From: Rheinheimera sp. A13L
Lineage (GTDB): Bacteria > Pseudomonadota > Gammaproteobacteria > Enterobacterales > Alteromonadaceae
Reading direction: 5' to 3'
Assembly (NCBI RefSeq): GCF_000217935.1
Contig: NZ_AFHI01000006.1
Location: 1-64,000, forward strand
DNA: 64,000 nucleotides
In this document: piece after piece, positions 1-8,524 of the stretch
Numbering within the stretch: position 1 is the stretch's first letter
Layout of the letters: every line of letters begins with the position of its first letter
Notes under the pieces: generated by a model
What the model was told of the DNA's origin: nothing
Database searches by the model: none
The model's input: the letters and a program-made list of their open reading frames with translations, nothing else
Position numbers and translations under genes: made by a program

Positions 1-26
1 GCCCCTGCAAGTGCAGAGGCTTTTTA
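1..26. terminator. Rho-independent terminator, probably shared
   Basis: A hairpin with arms GCCCCTGCA and TGCAGAGGC (one internal mismatch, very tight loop) is followed on the plus strand by TTTTT. It lies just beyond the htpG stop codon, so it may end htpG transcription if a matching A-run lies left of the window. On the plus strand it would end a gene outside the window. Only half of its context is visible. Confidence 0.45.
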
Positions 27-42
27 AAACTCAGAGTAAAAC

Positions 43-1974
43 TTATGCTTTTTTCGATAAATCCAGCAGCAGCGCGTTTAAGCGGCTGACAAAAGTTGCA
101 GGATTTTTCAGGCTGCCACGTTCAGCTAATAAGGCCTGGTCAAATAATACTTCAGCCCATTGTTTAAACTGCGTTTCGTCCTGCACATCGGCAATATGTT
201 TGACCAATGCATGATCCGGGTTCAGTTCAAAAATAGGTTTCACGTCCGGTACTTTCTGACCCACAGATTCCATCAGCTTCATCATCTGCGTGCTCATATC
301 AAACTCATCAGTGACAATACAAGCCGGGCTGTCGGTTAAACGATGGCTGGTTTTTACGGCTTTGACCTGATCACCTAAAGCTGTTTTAAAACGTTCAGTC
401 ACAGCAGCAAATTGCTTCTCTGTTTCTTCCTGAGCTTTTTTCGTTTCTTCGTCATCCAGCTTGCTGATATCCAGACCACCTTTGGCGATAGAACGCAGCT
501 TTTTACCTTCAAAGTCAGTCAGGTGCTGCATTAACCATTCATCAACACGGTCGGATAACAGCAGGACTTCAATGCCTTTTTTACGTAACACTTCTAAATG
601 TGGGCTGTGTTTAGCGGCTTCAAAGCTGTCGGCAACGATAAAGTAAATTTCGTCCTGACCTTCTTTCATCCGGCTGACATAAGCTTCTAAGCTGACATTC
701 TGATCTGCGTTGTCATTATGAGTAGAGGCGAAACGCAGCAGCTTAGCTATGCTTTCTTTGTTGCCGGCATCTTCAGCAGGGCCTTCTTTCATCACCTGGC
801 CAAACTCGTTCCAGAAGGTCTGGTACTCGCTTTGATCTTCAGCTTTAGACATTTTCTCCAGCATTTTTAATACGCGTGAAGTACAGCCTTTACGTAAGCT
901 TTGCGTCACTTTGGTGTCCTGCAAAATTTCGCGGGACACGTTCAGCGGTAAATCGCTGGAATCCAACACACCTTTGATAAAGCGCAGGTAACTTGGCATA
1001 AACTGTTCAGCGTCATCCATAATAAACACACGCTGCACATACAATTTCAGGCCATGACGGGCTTCACGGTTCCACATATCAAAAGGTGCTTTTTTCGGCA
1101 CAAACAATAAACTGGTGTAGTTGGTATTACCTTCCACTTTGTTGTGAGTCCAGCTTAGTGGTTCAGTCCAGTCGTGCGAAATATGTTTGTAGAATTCCTG
1201 ATATTCGTTTTCAGTCACTTCTGATTTATCGCGCATCCACAGTGCGGTGGCTTTGTTGACCGCTTTCCAGAAGCCTTCAGTGGCAGGGATTTTTTCGCCT
1301 TCTTCGCCGTCCTGCTCTGGAGTGCCTTCCTGATACATTTCCACAGGAATGCTGATATGGTCAGAGTATTTAGTGACAATAGATTCCACTTTCCACTGAC
1401 TTAAAAATTCAGTTTCTTCGTCACGTAAATGCAGAGTGATTTCAGTACCACGGCTATTTTTCACAATAGGCGCAATGCTGTATTCTCCTTCCCCATTAGA
1501 TTCCCACTCTACAGCAGAATCGGCAGGCGCACCGGCTTTACGGGTTTTGACTGTCACCTTATCGGCAACAATAAAGGCAGAATAGAAACCCACACCAAAC
1601 TGACCAATCAGCTGAGAGTCTTTACTTTGATCGCCAGAGAGCTGACCAAAAAATTCTTTAGTGCCGGATTTCGCGATAGTGCCTAAATGACTAATCACTT
1701 CGTCCTGCGTCATACCAATACCGTTGTCGCTGATGGTAATGGTTTTAGCCGCTTCATCCAGACTGATACGAACTCTTAATTCGCCGTCATTGTCATACAG
1801 GCTGCTGTCGGACAAAGCTAAAAAGCGCAGTTTATCAGCCGCATCGGACGCGTTAGAGACCAGCTCACGCAGGAAAATTTCTTTATTGGAATACAGCGAA
1901 TGGATCATCAGCTGTAGAAGTTGTTTGACCTCGGCCTGAAAGCCGTGCTTTTGTTTTTGTACTGTCTCAGTCAT
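43..1974 (-). CDS. htpG: Molecular chaperone HtpG (Hsp90)
   Basis: A 643-residue bacterial Hsp90, full length for the family. It is a cytosolic ATP-dependent homodimeric chaperone that works with DnaK on late folding and stress clients. The N-terminal GHKL ATPase signatures are visible: [12 protein letters not shown] near residue 37, SDNGIGM at 82-88 and the lid-region glycine motif [11 protein letters not shown] at 124-134. The middle and C-terminal dimerisation domains follow without interruption. The ATG start has a strong AAGGAG site about 6 bases upstream. A sigma-32-like promoter lies about 90 bases upstream. It is last in the apt-dnaX-ybaB-recR-htpG order, as in E. coli, but is separated from recR by a repeat block and probably transcribed alone. 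Confidence 0.97.
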   Translation of the reverse strand: MTETVQKQKHGFQAEVKQLLQLMIHSLYSNKEIFLRELVSNASDAADKLRFLALSDSSLYDNDGELRVRISLDEAAKTITISDNGIGMTQDEVISHLGTIAKSGTKEFFGQLSGDQSKDSQLIGQFGVGFYSAFIVADKVTVKTRKAGAPADSAVEWESNGEGEYSIAPIVKNSRGTEITLHLRDEETEFLSQWKVESIVTKYSDHISIPVEMYQEGTPEQDGEEGEKIPATEGFWKAVNKATALWMRDKSEVTENEYQEFYKHISHDWTEPLSWTHNKVEGNTNYTSLLFVPKKAPFDMWNREARHGLKLYVQRVFIMDDAEQFMPSYLRFIKGVLDSSDLPLNVSREILQDTKVTQSLRKGCTSRVLKMLEKMSKAEDQSEYQTFWNEFGQVMKEGPAEDAGNKESIAKLLRFASTHNDNADQNVSLEAYVSRMKEGQDEIYFIVADSFEAAKHSPHLEVLRKKGIEVLLLSDRVDEWLMQHLTDFEGKKLRSIAKGGLDISKLDDEETKKAQEETEKQFAAVTERFKTALGDQVKAVKTSHRLTDSPACIVTDEFDMSTQMMKLMESVGQKVPDVKPIFELNPDHALVKHIADVQDETQFKQWAEVLFDQALLAERGSLKNPATFVSRLNALLLDLSKKA

Positions 1975-2060
1975 ATACAGCTCCTTTTCTTTAATGCAAT
2001 GACTTTAATGCAAAAGCGCCTATGCAAGGGCGTAGCGCCTTTCGAATTGTGCTGGCAAGG

Positions 2061-2093
2061 ATATGGGTTTAATAGCCACAAATATCAAGGGGG
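2061..2093 (-). promoter_or_regulatory. Heat-shock (sigma-32 type) promoter for htpG
   Basis: Read on the minus strand the site is CCCCCTTGATA, 15 bases, then CCCATAT. This matches the sigma-32 pattern (CCCTTGAA, 13-17 bases, CCCATNT) with one change in the -35 core. It would start transcription around 2054, giving a leader of roughly 80 bases before the htpG start codon. htpG is a classic sigma-32 regulon member, so position and gene agree. The call rests on motif matching only. Confidence 0.7.
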
Positions 2094-2169
2094 CAATATC
2101 GGCAAAACTCAGAACAAAATGGAGAATCAGGCAAGTGGATAAAGAATAAGCTGTTATTTGGTAGTGCAA

Positions 2170-2459
2170 GAGCGCAGCCAACAAGGTAACAGCTGCAAGG
2201 AACGAAGAGTCTGACCAAAGGCATTGGAGTTGCAGCGCGACGGCAAGTGAAGGAGTCCCTAACATACATAGCTTACTATGTGATTAGGGCGACAGAGCGC
2301 AGCCAACAAAGCTGCGGTTTCAAGGACGAAGGTCCTGACCAAAAGCATTGGAGTTGTAGCAAGGCCGCAAGTGAAGGAGTCCCCATGAGCATAGGCCACT
2401 ATGCGATTGGGGCGAAAGAACGCAGCAACGCTGCTACAGCTTCAAGGATGAAGGTCAGA
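2170..2459. repeat. Tandem ~124-bp structured repeat, 2.3 copies
   Basis: Copies begin at 2170, 2295 and 2418 (the last truncated), each opening with a form of GAGCGCAGCCAACAA, followed by TCAAGGACGAAGGTC-like and GGAGTTG-like blocks, and ending in a hairpin. The hairpins lie at 2257-2289 and 2381-2412. Outer stems are CCCTAA/TTAGGG in the first and CCCCA/TGGGG in the second. Inner stems are ACATAG/CTATGT and GCATAG/CTATGC. Paired positions change together, so the fold is conserved. The last partial copy runs into the end of recR and overlaps its stop codon. Small ORFs through the block differ between copies and are not believed. A fragment related to it occurs near 36230. Confidence 0.75.
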
Positions 2460-3057
2460 TAGGTTTACGGCCACTAAAGGCGTGCGACAAGGTCGTCCCG
2501 TCTACATACTCCAAATCACCACCCACAGGTACACCATGAGCAATACGGGAGACATTGACCTGATACTTTTTACATTGCTCAGCAATGTAATAGGCTGTGG
2601 CATCCCCTTCCACTGTCGGGTTGGTGGCTAATATCACTTCCTGCACTGCACCTGTACCGAGCTGCTTTTGCAGTAAATCCAGGCCCAACTCTGATGGACC
2701 TATGCCATCAAGCGGAGATAATTGGCCCTGCAAGACAAAATAGCGGCCTTTAAACTGACCTGTTTGCTCTATCGCAAACTGATCAGAAGACGAAGCGACA
2801 ATACAAAGACTTTGACTGTCGTTGCGTCGTGGATCTGAGCAAATAGAGCATAAATCAGTTTCGCAAAAAGTACGGCACTGCTGGCAATGCCCTACTTTTT
2901 CCATAGCCACAGCTAAAGCCTTCGACAACTGTACAGCGCCAGAGCGGTTGCGTTCCAGCAACTGCAGGGCTATACGTTGTGCCGACTTCGGACCTACGCC
3001 TGGCAATATACGCAAGGCGTCGATCAACTGCTGCAGCAAAGGGCTGAATTTGCTCAT
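2455..3057 (-). CDS. recR: Recombination mediator RecR
   Basis: A 200-residue full-length RecR. With RecF and RecO it loads RecA at single-strand gaps in the cytoplasm. Visible parts in order: helix-hairpin-helix [12 protein letters not shown] near 18-29, a zinc finger with Cys58-x2-Cys61 and Cys70-x2-Cys73, then a Toprim domain from about residue 80 with the [11 protein letters not shown] segment. The C-terminus is regular ([16 protein letters not shown]), but the stop codon lies inside the partial repeat copy downstream. It follows ybaB by 18 bases on the same strand, the usual dnaX-ybaB-recR arrangement. Confidence 0.96.
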   Translation of the reverse strand: MSKFSPLLQQLIDALRILPGVGPKSAQRIALQLLERNRSGAVQLSKALAVAMEKVGHCQQCRTFCETDLCSICSDPRRNDSQSLCIVASSSDQFAIEQTGQFKGRYFVLQGQLSPLDGIGPSELGLDLLQKQLGTGAVQEVILATNPTVEGDATAYYIAEQCKKYQVNVSRIAHGVPVGGDLEYVDGTTLSHAFSGRKPI

Positions 3058-3075
3058 ACTAAAACAGACAACAGC

Positions 3076-3411
3076 TTAAAACGGCATCTTAAAACCTGGA
3101 GGTAATTGCATACCACCGGTCACAGCAGCCATTTTGGCTTTATTGGTTTCTTCAACACGGCGTACCGCGTCGTTAATAGCTGCAGCTACTAAGTCTTCAA
3201 CCATTTCTTTGTCATCCTGCATCAGACTGTCGTCGATGCTGACACGGCGTACATTGTGGTTGCCTGTCATGGTGACTTTCACCAGACCTGCCCCCGACTC
3301 GCCTGTAACTTCCAGATTAGCCAATTCCTGCTGGGCCTTTTGCATTTTATCCTGCATGGCTTGCGCCTGCTTCATGATATTGCCTAAACCGCCACCACCA
3401 CCTTTGAACAT
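3076..3411 (-). CDS. ybaB: Nucleoid-associated protein, YbaB/EbfC family
   Basis: A 111-residue DNA-binding protein of the YbaB/EbfC family, which forms tweezer-like dimers on the nucleoid. The chosen start gives [20 protein letters not shown], the family's typical beginning. A longer in-frame ORF adds 21 residues upstream but matches nothing in the family. An AAAGAGAG stretch about 8 bases upstream supports the inner ATG. The C-terminus [13 protein letters not shown] is also characteristic. It lies between dnaX and recR on the same strand. Confidence 0.93.
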   Translation of the reverse strand: MFKGGGGGLGNIMKQAQAMQDKMQKAQQELANLEVTGESGAGLVKVTMTGNHNVRRVSIDDSLMQDDKEMVEDLVAAAINDAVRRVEETNKAKMAAVTGGMQLPPGFKMPF

Positions 3412-3487
3412 AACTGTACTCTCTTTAAAAATGACTCGATTAAACTGGCGACAAGATAATGACTTGAGCCCCAAAATACAAGACGAA

Positions 3488-5701
3488 TTAGTTGACGATA
3501 ATACTGTCAGCGACTATTTCCGCCCCAAAATCTTTCTGTAGCTGCACAACCCAAGGGTCTTGCTGCAGCAACTGCTCTACATAAACCAGACGCTCCTGCT
3601 CAATACGCTGCTGAATAGCCACAGGGCAAGTCTCTACCCAAGGCTGGTATTGAATTTCTAACTGAACTGCTTTATTAAAAGCCTGACTCAGCTCTTTAAT
3701 AATTTCGGCGCGGAATTTTTCTTTATCCAAATGCTGCTGACTTTGACAAACCAGCAGCTGCACTGTATCCCCTGCCCAACTGATGCAACTATGCAGCAGA
3801 TACAAACGCAATAAACCACCTAAATTCAGACTATCAACCAAAGCGGCCCACTCATCGACCTGAGCTGCAAGACGCACAGAGAAATTCTCAGCAGTAATCA
3901 CACCATCAAAACGATATTGAGCTTTCGCTTCTGGCGCAGCTATTGGCTGTGGTTCTGACGTAGGTTCAGATTGATGTTGCTGTTGAAACTCCTGCCAGGC
4001 CCAATCGGCAGCAAAATCAGCGTCTTCAGTGGCTATATCCAAAGCATCAGATTCATCCGGATAAACGGACATCTCAGGCTCTGGCTGCTCTGGCGCGGCA
4101 GCAGGCATAACCGGACTGTGCTGAACGACTGCAGGAGAGCGCTGAGGCTCATTGGCTTGCTGCGATACCATCGGCTGCACTTGCTGATGTAACGCAGGCT
4201 GCGGCTGTAATACGGGCTGATGAACTGCAGCTGGAGCAGCTTGTGCTCTTTGTATAGCAACAGGCTCTGCAGCCTTGGCTACAGCAGCAGCTGATTCAGA
4301 CTTTTTTTCGTTCTGAGTCTCCGCTGTCCTATCCGTGCTAACAGCATCAACTTTAATACCACGACGCGCCAGAATAGAAGCTGCTATTCCTGCGGGAGCT
4401 GATGGCTGTGTAACTGCCGCCACAGCTTCTGCTGGAGCATGCTGCTCTGGGAGTATTTCAACTACAATTTCAGGCTCTGATGGCAATGACTCTGCCATAG
4501 CAAGCGCAGATTCTGGCTCTTTAGCCGGACTTGCAGTTTCAGGCAAATTAAATTTTGCTTTTAATTCAGCCGCATGAGACACCGGAGCAGAGGCACACAT
4601 TGCTGGAGAAGTATCAGCTCCGGGCACAAAAGCCACAGCGCGTAATAACGCCATTTCCAGGCCAATACGTGGCTCAGGTGCAAAAGCTAATTCTTTTTTG
4701 CCTGAGATCAGTAACTGATAAAACAACTGTAACTGCTCAGGACTTTGCTGTTCTGCCAGTTGCTGCACAAAGGCGCTATGATCGGTAACCAGATCAGCGG
4801 CCTGCCAGTTAAACTGACTTAAAGCCGCTAAATGCAACAAGGCCAGCATATCATCCAGTACATGAGCAAAATGACTATGCTGCTGCACCAGTTGATCCAA
4901 ATGCTGTTTCAATGCGGCTAAATCACGGTTAATCACAGCAGCTAATAGAAGCTCAGCCCATTGCTGTTCCAGGTAGCCCAGCATATCGCGTACCAGAGGC
5001 ACAGTGATGTTGGAGTTACTCTGAGCTATGGCTTGATCGGTCAGGCTTAATGAATCGCGTAAACTACCTTTGGCTGCACGTGCTAACAAAGCCAAAGCTT
5101 CCTCAGCAGCCGGAATGCCTTCCTGTGCCAAGACATAAGATAAGTGCTGTTTAATCTGCTCTGGGCTTAATGCTTTTAAGCTGAACTGCAAACAACGGGA
5201 CAACACTGTGACTGGCAGTTTTTGTGGATCCGTAGTCGCCAGCAAAAACTTCACATGAGGTGGTGGTTCTTCCAGAGTTTTCAAAAGCGCATTAAAGCTG
5301 TGACGCGACAACATATGCACTTCGTCTATTAAGTAAACCTTATAACGGCCTCGGCTGGGCGCGTATTGCACGTTATCCAGTAAATCGCGGGTATCTTCTA
5401 CTTTAGTGCGGGATGCAGCGTCAATTTCTAACAGATCAACGAAAAAACCCTGATCAATTTCGACACAGGCACTGCAAACACCACAAGGCGTGGAGGTCAC
5501 GCCTGTTTCGCAGTTTAAACTTTTGGCAAAAATACGGGCTATGGTGGTTTTACCGACACCTCGGGTACCGGTAAACAAATAGGCATGATGTAATCTGTTG
5601 TGATTCAGCGCATTGGTCAGCGCTGTTTTCACATGATCCTGGCCGACCAGTTGACCAAAATGTTGGGGTCGCCATTTTCTTGCCAGTACCTGATAACTCA
5701 T
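3488..5701 (-). CDS. dnaX: DNA polymerase III tau subunit (gamma by frameshift)
   Basis: A 737-residue clamp-loader subunit, longer than the E. coli tau (643) because of an Ala/Gln/Pro-rich linker at about 370-610. Domain I carries Walker A GTRGVGKT at 45-52, four zinc cysteines (64, 73, 76, 79), Walker B LIDEVHM near 124-130 and the AAA+ sensor region. The C-terminal part, which in tau binds the polymerase alpha subunit and DnaB, follows the linker. In the linker the message carries an A AAA AAG slippery heptamer followed at once by an in-frame -1 stop, expected to yield a 468-residue gamma form. It begins 27 bases downstream of the apt stop, as in E. coli. Confidence 0.96.
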   Translation of the reverse strand: MSYQVLARKWRPQHFGQLVGQDHVKTALTNALNHNRLHHAYLFTGTRGVGKTTIARIFAKSLNCETGVTSTPCGVCSACVEIDQGFFVDLLEIDAASRTKVEDTRDLLDNVQYAPSRGRYKVYLIDEVHMLSRHSFNALLKTLEEPPPHVKFLLATTDPQKLPVTVLSRCLQFSLKALSPEQIKQHLSYVLAQEGIPAAEEALALLARAAKGSLRDSLSLTDQAIAQSNSNITVPLVRDMLGYLEQQWAELLLAAVINRDLAALKQHLDQLVQQHSHFAHVLDDMLALLHLAALSQFNWQAADLVTDHSAFVQQLAEQQSPEQLQLFYQLLISGKKELAFAPEPRIGLEMALLRAVAFVPGADTSPAMCASAPVSHAAELKAKFNLPETASPAKEPESALAMAESLPSEPEIVVEILPEQHAPAEAVAAVTQPSAPAGIAASILARRGIKVDAVSTDRTAETQNEKKSESAAAVAKAAEPVAIQRAQAAPAAVHQPVLQPQPALHQQVQPMVSQQANEPQRSPAVVQHSPVMPAAAPEQPEPEMSVYPDESDALDIATEDADFAADWAWQEFQQQHQSEPTSEPQPIAAPEAKAQYRFDGVITAENFSVRLAAQVDEWAALVDSLNLGGLLRLYLLHSCISWAGDTVQLLVCQSQQHLDKEKFRAEIIKELSQAFNKAVQLEIQYQPWVETCPVAIQQRIEQERLVYVEQLLQQDPWVVQLQKDFGAEIVADSIIVN
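4296..4322 (-). promoter_or_regulatory. Programmed -1 ribosomal frameshift site in dnaX
   Basis: On the minus strand the reading frame is GAA AAA AAG TCT GAA, so the heptamer A AAA AAG (4301-4307) is in the correct phase. A -1 slip reads GTC then TGA (4296-4298), ending the product after residue 468. A GGAG Shine-Dalgarno-like element lies 11 bases before the heptamer (4319-4322), close to the E. coli spacing. A possible 7-bp stem (CTGTAGC with GCTGCAG, one wobble) starts about 16 bases after it, farther than in E. coli. Slippery site, upstream stimulator and immediate stop all match the E. coli design. Confidence 0.75.
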
Positions 5702-5728
5702 GCCACCTGTGCCTGTGTTTTATTGAAA

Positions 5729-6283
5729 TTAATCGCCTGCAAATTCAACCAGACTATAAAGGCTTAACCCCAGCTTTTCTAAACGCGCTTGTCCGCCTAA
5801 ATCCGGCAGATTCACCACAAAAGCAGCGTCTGTGGCTTTACCACCTAAACGCTCGACTAAACTTGTTGTTGCAGCAATAGTACCACCTGTAGCCAATAAG
5901 TCATCCACTAACAGCACCTTATCTCCGGCAACTATAGCGTCTTTATGGATTTCCAGCGTGTCTTCGCCGTATTCCAGCTGATAAGACTGGGCAATACGTT
6001 CACGTGGCAATTTTCCCGGTTTACGCACTGGCACAAAAGGTAAGCCCATAGCATAGGCCAAAGGAGCACCAAAAATAAAACCACGGGATTCAGTACCCAC
6101 AATTTTAGTAAAGCCTTTGCCCTGATACTGTTGTTTAAAGGCATCAATCACCTTTGCAAAAGCATCAGCGTCCAGCATCAGGCTGGTCACATCACGAAAT
6201 AAAATACCTGGCTTTGGGTAGTCAGGCACTGCTTTGATCACCTGACTTAATAAAGCAGAAAGAGAATGTTCATTCATCATCAC
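5729..6283 (-). CDS. apt: Adenine phosphoribosyltransferase
   Basis: A 184-residue type I phosphoribosyltransferase that salvages adenine with PRPP to AMP in the cytosol. The PRPP-binding signature [13 protein letters not shown] lies at 123-135, and the [10 protein letters not shown] and [10 protein letters not shown] segments of the Apt family are present upstream. The protein opens MMMNEH. An AGGA site six bases before the first ATG supports that start, but the second or third ATG is possible. It is upstream of dnaX on the same strand, the order seen in E. coli. Confidence 0.95.
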   Translation of the reverse strand: MMMNEHSLSALLSQVIKAVPDYPKPGILFRDVTSLMLDADAFAKVIDAFKQQYQGKGFTKIVGTESRGFIFGAPLAYAMGLPFVPVRKPGKLPRERIAQSYQLEYGEDTLEIHKDAIVAGDKVLLVDDLLATGGTIAATTSLVERLGGKATDAAFVVNLPDLGGQARLEKLGLSLYSLVEFAGD

Positions 6284-6343
6284 GATCCTGATTATATCCA
6301 GCTTAAAAGACAGCCGTTCTGAAGGATAGCTGTCGTGAAAAGT

Positions 6344-6364
6344 AAAAAAACCGCCAGCAGGCGG
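6344..6364 (-). terminator. Rho-independent terminator after the RiPP operon
   Basis: Read on the minus strand: CCGCC, loop TGCT, GGCGG, then seven T. It lies 23 bases past the stop of the 39-residue membrane protein and before apt. It therefore closes the upstream transcription unit, which may run from the HvfA-like precursor through the DUF2063 gene and this small gene. Confidence 0.8.
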
Positions 6365-6386
6365 TTATTTCACGCTCGAAAAAAGT

Positions 6387-6506
6387 TTAAGCGATGATCC
6401 GCAGCCAACTGATAATAGGTGCCAGACACAATAAAACCACGAAGGCTGTGACTAACAGCACTAACTGGCCGATACCAAAAGATTCTTTAAAATTTTCGTC
6501 TGCCAT
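6387..6506 (-). CDS. 39-residue single-pass membrane protein (unrecognised)
   Basis: A short ORF beginning MADENFKESFGIGQ, followed by a clear hydrophobic segment (LVLLVTAFVVLLCLAPII) and ending SWLRIIA. This is one transmembrane helix with a short charged N-terminus. The start follows the DUF2063 gene stop by 44 bases on the same strand, and a strong terminator follows 23 bases after its stop, so it is plausibly the last gene of the RiPP operon. The ribosome-binding site is weak (GAGCTCAG). I do not recognise a family. Other HvfABC loci often carry a DoxX-type membrane protein here, and this one is far smaller. An independent small gene is the alternative. Confidence 0.55.
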   Translation of the reverse strand: MADENFKESFGIGQLVLLVTAFVVLLCLAPIISWLRIIA

Positions 6507-6550
6507 GATCTGAGCTCATTCACTAAAAAGGTGGGACATGGTAATGAATT

Positions 6551-7288
6551 TTAGCCAGCTTGAAAAGCATGCACTATGCCTTTCTGCACAAAATCCGTCA
6601 GCAGGGTCTCAGCTCCTGTCGACAATTGGGCATAGTCCAGTTGAGGCACATAAGGTGATAGCAAATCGATAAGCCCTGCAAATGTAAGGCCCGGTTGCTG
6701 CTCCAGCAACTGCAGCAAGAGAGTTGTCAGTTGATTTAACGCAATAAACTTTACCTCATCCTGCGGATCCCGGTAGATCAACAAAAAGCTGGCTTGAGGT
6801 TCTGTCGGCTGAAACTCAGCGCAAATTTGCTGCACTGGATACTGATACGCCTGCACTGAAGCGAGTTCTGACAACTGCAATCTCTGCTGTTTCAGATCTC
6901 TTATGGTAAGTCCGGGTTCGGTTTTACGAGTCGCTAGCTCAAGTTCCAGCCATTCATAATGCGCCAGCTCCAGCAGAAACACCGGGTCATCAGGTTGTAA
7001 TTGATACTGGTGCTGTAAAAAATCTAAAAAACTTTGGGCTATGGATAAAAAGAACGGATTGTTGCAGCGATATTCCGCAAAAAATAGCTGTAAACGCAGC
7101 TGCCATGCCTGCTCTGTATACAAAGATTTCAACACAGGGAAAGCGCTGCAAACAAAACCTGAAACATTGTTAAACAGCAACTCCCGATAAACATCCAGAC
7201 GCTCCTGCTCTACATCCAGGGGTTTTTCGTGTTGCTCTGGCGAGCGTAAATAAGCGACAAAGTCCTGTTGAACCTGTTGGAATTTCAT
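6551..7288 (-). CDS. DUF2063 protein, HvfC/BufC-type RiPP maturation partner
   Basis: A 245-residue protein with the DUF2063 N-terminal helical domain: FVAYLRSPE near 11, then a helix ending DVYRELLFNNVSGFVCSAFP near 55, and a second all-alpha/beta part to the end. Family knowledge: DUF2063 proteins pair with DUF692 (MNIO) enzymes, bind or present the precursor peptide and are needed for its modification. Its ATG comes one base after the TGA of the MNIO gene, with GAGGG in the end of that gene as ribosome-binding site. Translation is therefore coupled and the two proteins are probably made at equal levels. Confidence 0.88.
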   Translation of the reverse strand: MKFQQVQQDFVAYLRSPEQHEKPLDVEQERLDVYRELLFNNVSGFVCSAFPVLKSLYTEQAWQLRLQLFFAEYRCNNPFFLSIAQSFLDFLQHQYQLQPDDPVFLLELAHYEWLELELATRKTEPGLTIRDLKQQRLQLSELASVQAYQYPVQQICAEFQPTEPQASFLLIYRDPQDEVKFIALNQLTTLLLQLLEQQPGLTFAGLIDLLSPYVPQLDYAQLSTGAETLLTDFVQKGIVHAFQAG

Positions 7289-7289
7289 T

Positions 7290-8138
7290 TCAGGCCCTCA
7301 ACTTGTTTTGCTTAGCTTGTTGCAAGCCACGAATATGCGCCAGCTCCAGTTGCAGTTGCTGCATATCAGGAATATTAAAATCCCGTTCCAGTAAAGTCGG
7401 AAATACACCATGATGCTGATAGGCCTCTGATAACAAGGCCCAAACCGGATCAGACACATCAGCACCATGGGTATCGATTAATAAGCTGTCACTTTGTCGG
7501 TAATGTCCGGCCACATGACCATAAGCGATACGCTCTGTAGGCAGGCCTTTTAAAAAATCCAGCGCATCGTAACTGTGATTGACTGAATTCACGTAAATAT
7601 TATTCACATCTAACAGCAGTTTACAGTCGGCCAGCTCCAGCACTGCATTGGTAAATTCAAGCTCCGACAATTCCTGACCGGGCGCGGCATAATAAGACAC
7701 GTTTTCGATGACTAAAGGTTGCTCAAGAATATCCTGCACCAGGCGAATACGCCCTGCGACATAAACTGCGGCTTCTTCGGTAAAAGGAATAGGCAGCAAA
7801 TCATACAAATGCCCTGCAGCAGAGCAATAACTTAAATGTTCACTGTACAATTTGATCTGATGTTCTTTTAAAAAAGCTTTGATTTGTTGAACAAAATCCA
7901 GATCCAATGGATCAGGGCTGCCTAAAGACAAAGACAAACCATGGCATATAAAGGGGTAACGTTCAGTTAACTGACGAAACTTTTTCTGATAGGCGCCACC
8001 ATAAGGCAACCAATTTTCCGGCGCTACTTCAAAAAAATCGATGTCGGTTTGAGGCTGTTCCAGCACAGTAGTGAGCATTTCACGTCGCAAACCCAAGCCG
8101 ACTTCTGTCGCTGTTAAACCCAAAGGGACATCAGACAT
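7290..8138 (-). CDS. MNIO (DUF692) peptide-modifying oxidase, HvfB/BufB-type
   Basis: A 282-residue TIM-barrel protein of the multinuclear non-heme iron oxidase family. These enzymes use two or three iron atoms and oxygen to rewrite cysteines in a ribosomal peptide. Candidate metal ligands sit in conserved places: FFEVAPENW (Glu37), FICHGLSLS (His66), YSEHLSY (Glu100, His101), VIENVSYY (Glu145, Asn146), LLLDVNN (Asp177), YGHVAGHY (His208, His212), IDTHGADV (Asp222, His224) and LLERD (Glu251). The start has a strong AAGGAGA site. It lies between the precursor and the DUF2063 partner. Product type (oxazolone/thioamide or thiooxazole) cannot be told from sequence alone. Confidence 0.92.
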   Translation of the reverse strand: MSDVPLGLTATEVGLGLRREMLTTVLEQPQTDIDFFEVAPENWLPYGGAYQKKFRQLTERYPFICHGLSLSLGSPDPLDLDFVQQIKAFLKEHQIKLYSEHLSYCSAAGHLYDLLPIPFTEEAAVYVAGRIRLVQDILEQPLVIENVSYYAAPGQELSELEFTNAVLELADCKLLLDVNNIYVNSVNHSYDALDFLKGLPTERIAYGHVAGHYRQSDSLLIDTHGADVSDPVWALLSEAYQHHGVFPTLLERDFNIPDMQQLQLELAHIRGLQQAKQNKLRA

Positions 8139-8149
8139 AAGCTCTCCTT

Positions 8150-8180
8150 AAAAGCAGTCAGCCTGCACTGGCAGGCTGAC
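8150..8180 (-). terminator. Attenuator-like hairpin between precursor and MNIO genes
   Basis: A perfect 10-bp stem, GTCAGCCTGC with GCAGGCTGAC and a four-base loop (8157-8166 and 8171-8180), lies in the 53-base gap after the precursor stop. On the minus strand it is followed by TGCTTTTAAGG, a weak U-run that merges into the ribosome-binding site of the MNIO gene. This fits a partial terminator or an RNA 3'-end stabiliser that keeps precursor message in excess over enzyme message. Confidence 0.65.
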
Positions 8181-8191
8181 ATTCTTCGGTG

Positions 8192-8509
8192 TTATACAGC
8201 GCCACCGCACTTGCCTTCACCACATTTAGCTTCTTTGGTTTTTTCTTTGTCTTTGCCGTCTTTTTTATCGCCACCACATTTGCCTTCACCACATTTGGCT
8301 TCTTTATCTTTGGCTTTGTCTTCACCACATTTGGCTTCTTTATCTTTGGCTTTATCAGCGCCACACGAGGCTTCTGCTGAGGCTAACTGGTAACCGGCAT
8401 TCAACTGATCAGCTGAAAACGGATTCGCATTAGCAGTTAAACTCAAAGTGGATAAAGAGCCCAGTACCAAAGCGCTGATGGCAACAGCAGTAGTTTTATT
8501 CGATTTCAT
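8192..8509 (-). CDS. HvfA/bufferin-like RiPP precursor, Cys/Lys/Glu repeats
   Basis: A 105-residue secreted peptide precursor. The chosen ATG (8509) gives MKSNKTTAVAISALVLG, a Sec signal peptide with a likely cut after Ala28 (TANA/NP), and has AAGGA eight bases upstream. A longer ORF adds 11 residues that spoil the signal peptide. The mature part is low complexity with six cysteines (49, 61, 73, 78, 96, 101) in EASCG, EAKCG (three) and EGKCG (two) contexts, separated by Lys/Asp/Glu spacers. EGKCG is the motif modified in the Haemophilus HvfA family to copper-binding groups. The two central repeats are near-identical at DNA level, a recent internal duplication. The MNIO and DUF2063 genes follow directly. 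Confidence 0.88.
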   Translation of the reverse strand: MKSNKTTAVAISALVLGSLSTLSLTANANPFSADQLNAGYQLASAEASCGADKAKDKEAKCGEDKAKDKEAKCGEGKCGGDKKDGKDKEKTKEAKCGEGKCGGAV

Positions 8510-8524
8510 ATCAATATTCCTTGT

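Noticed and set aside
2020-2462. Several 66-81 codon ORFs on both strands before recR and htpG
   Set aside because: They run through the promoter and tandem repeat; frames are not kept between repeat copies.
4033-4577. ORFs on both strands within the dnaX linker
   Set aside because: They come from the Ala/Gln/Pro-rich linker; the dnaX frame is continuous.
8158-8393. ORFs in other frames across the RiPP precursor (Lys-rich minus strand; Phe/Ser-rich plus strand)
   Set aside because: They mirror the low-complexity repeats of the precursor gene, whose signal peptide, motif spacing and ribosome-binding site identify the true frame.
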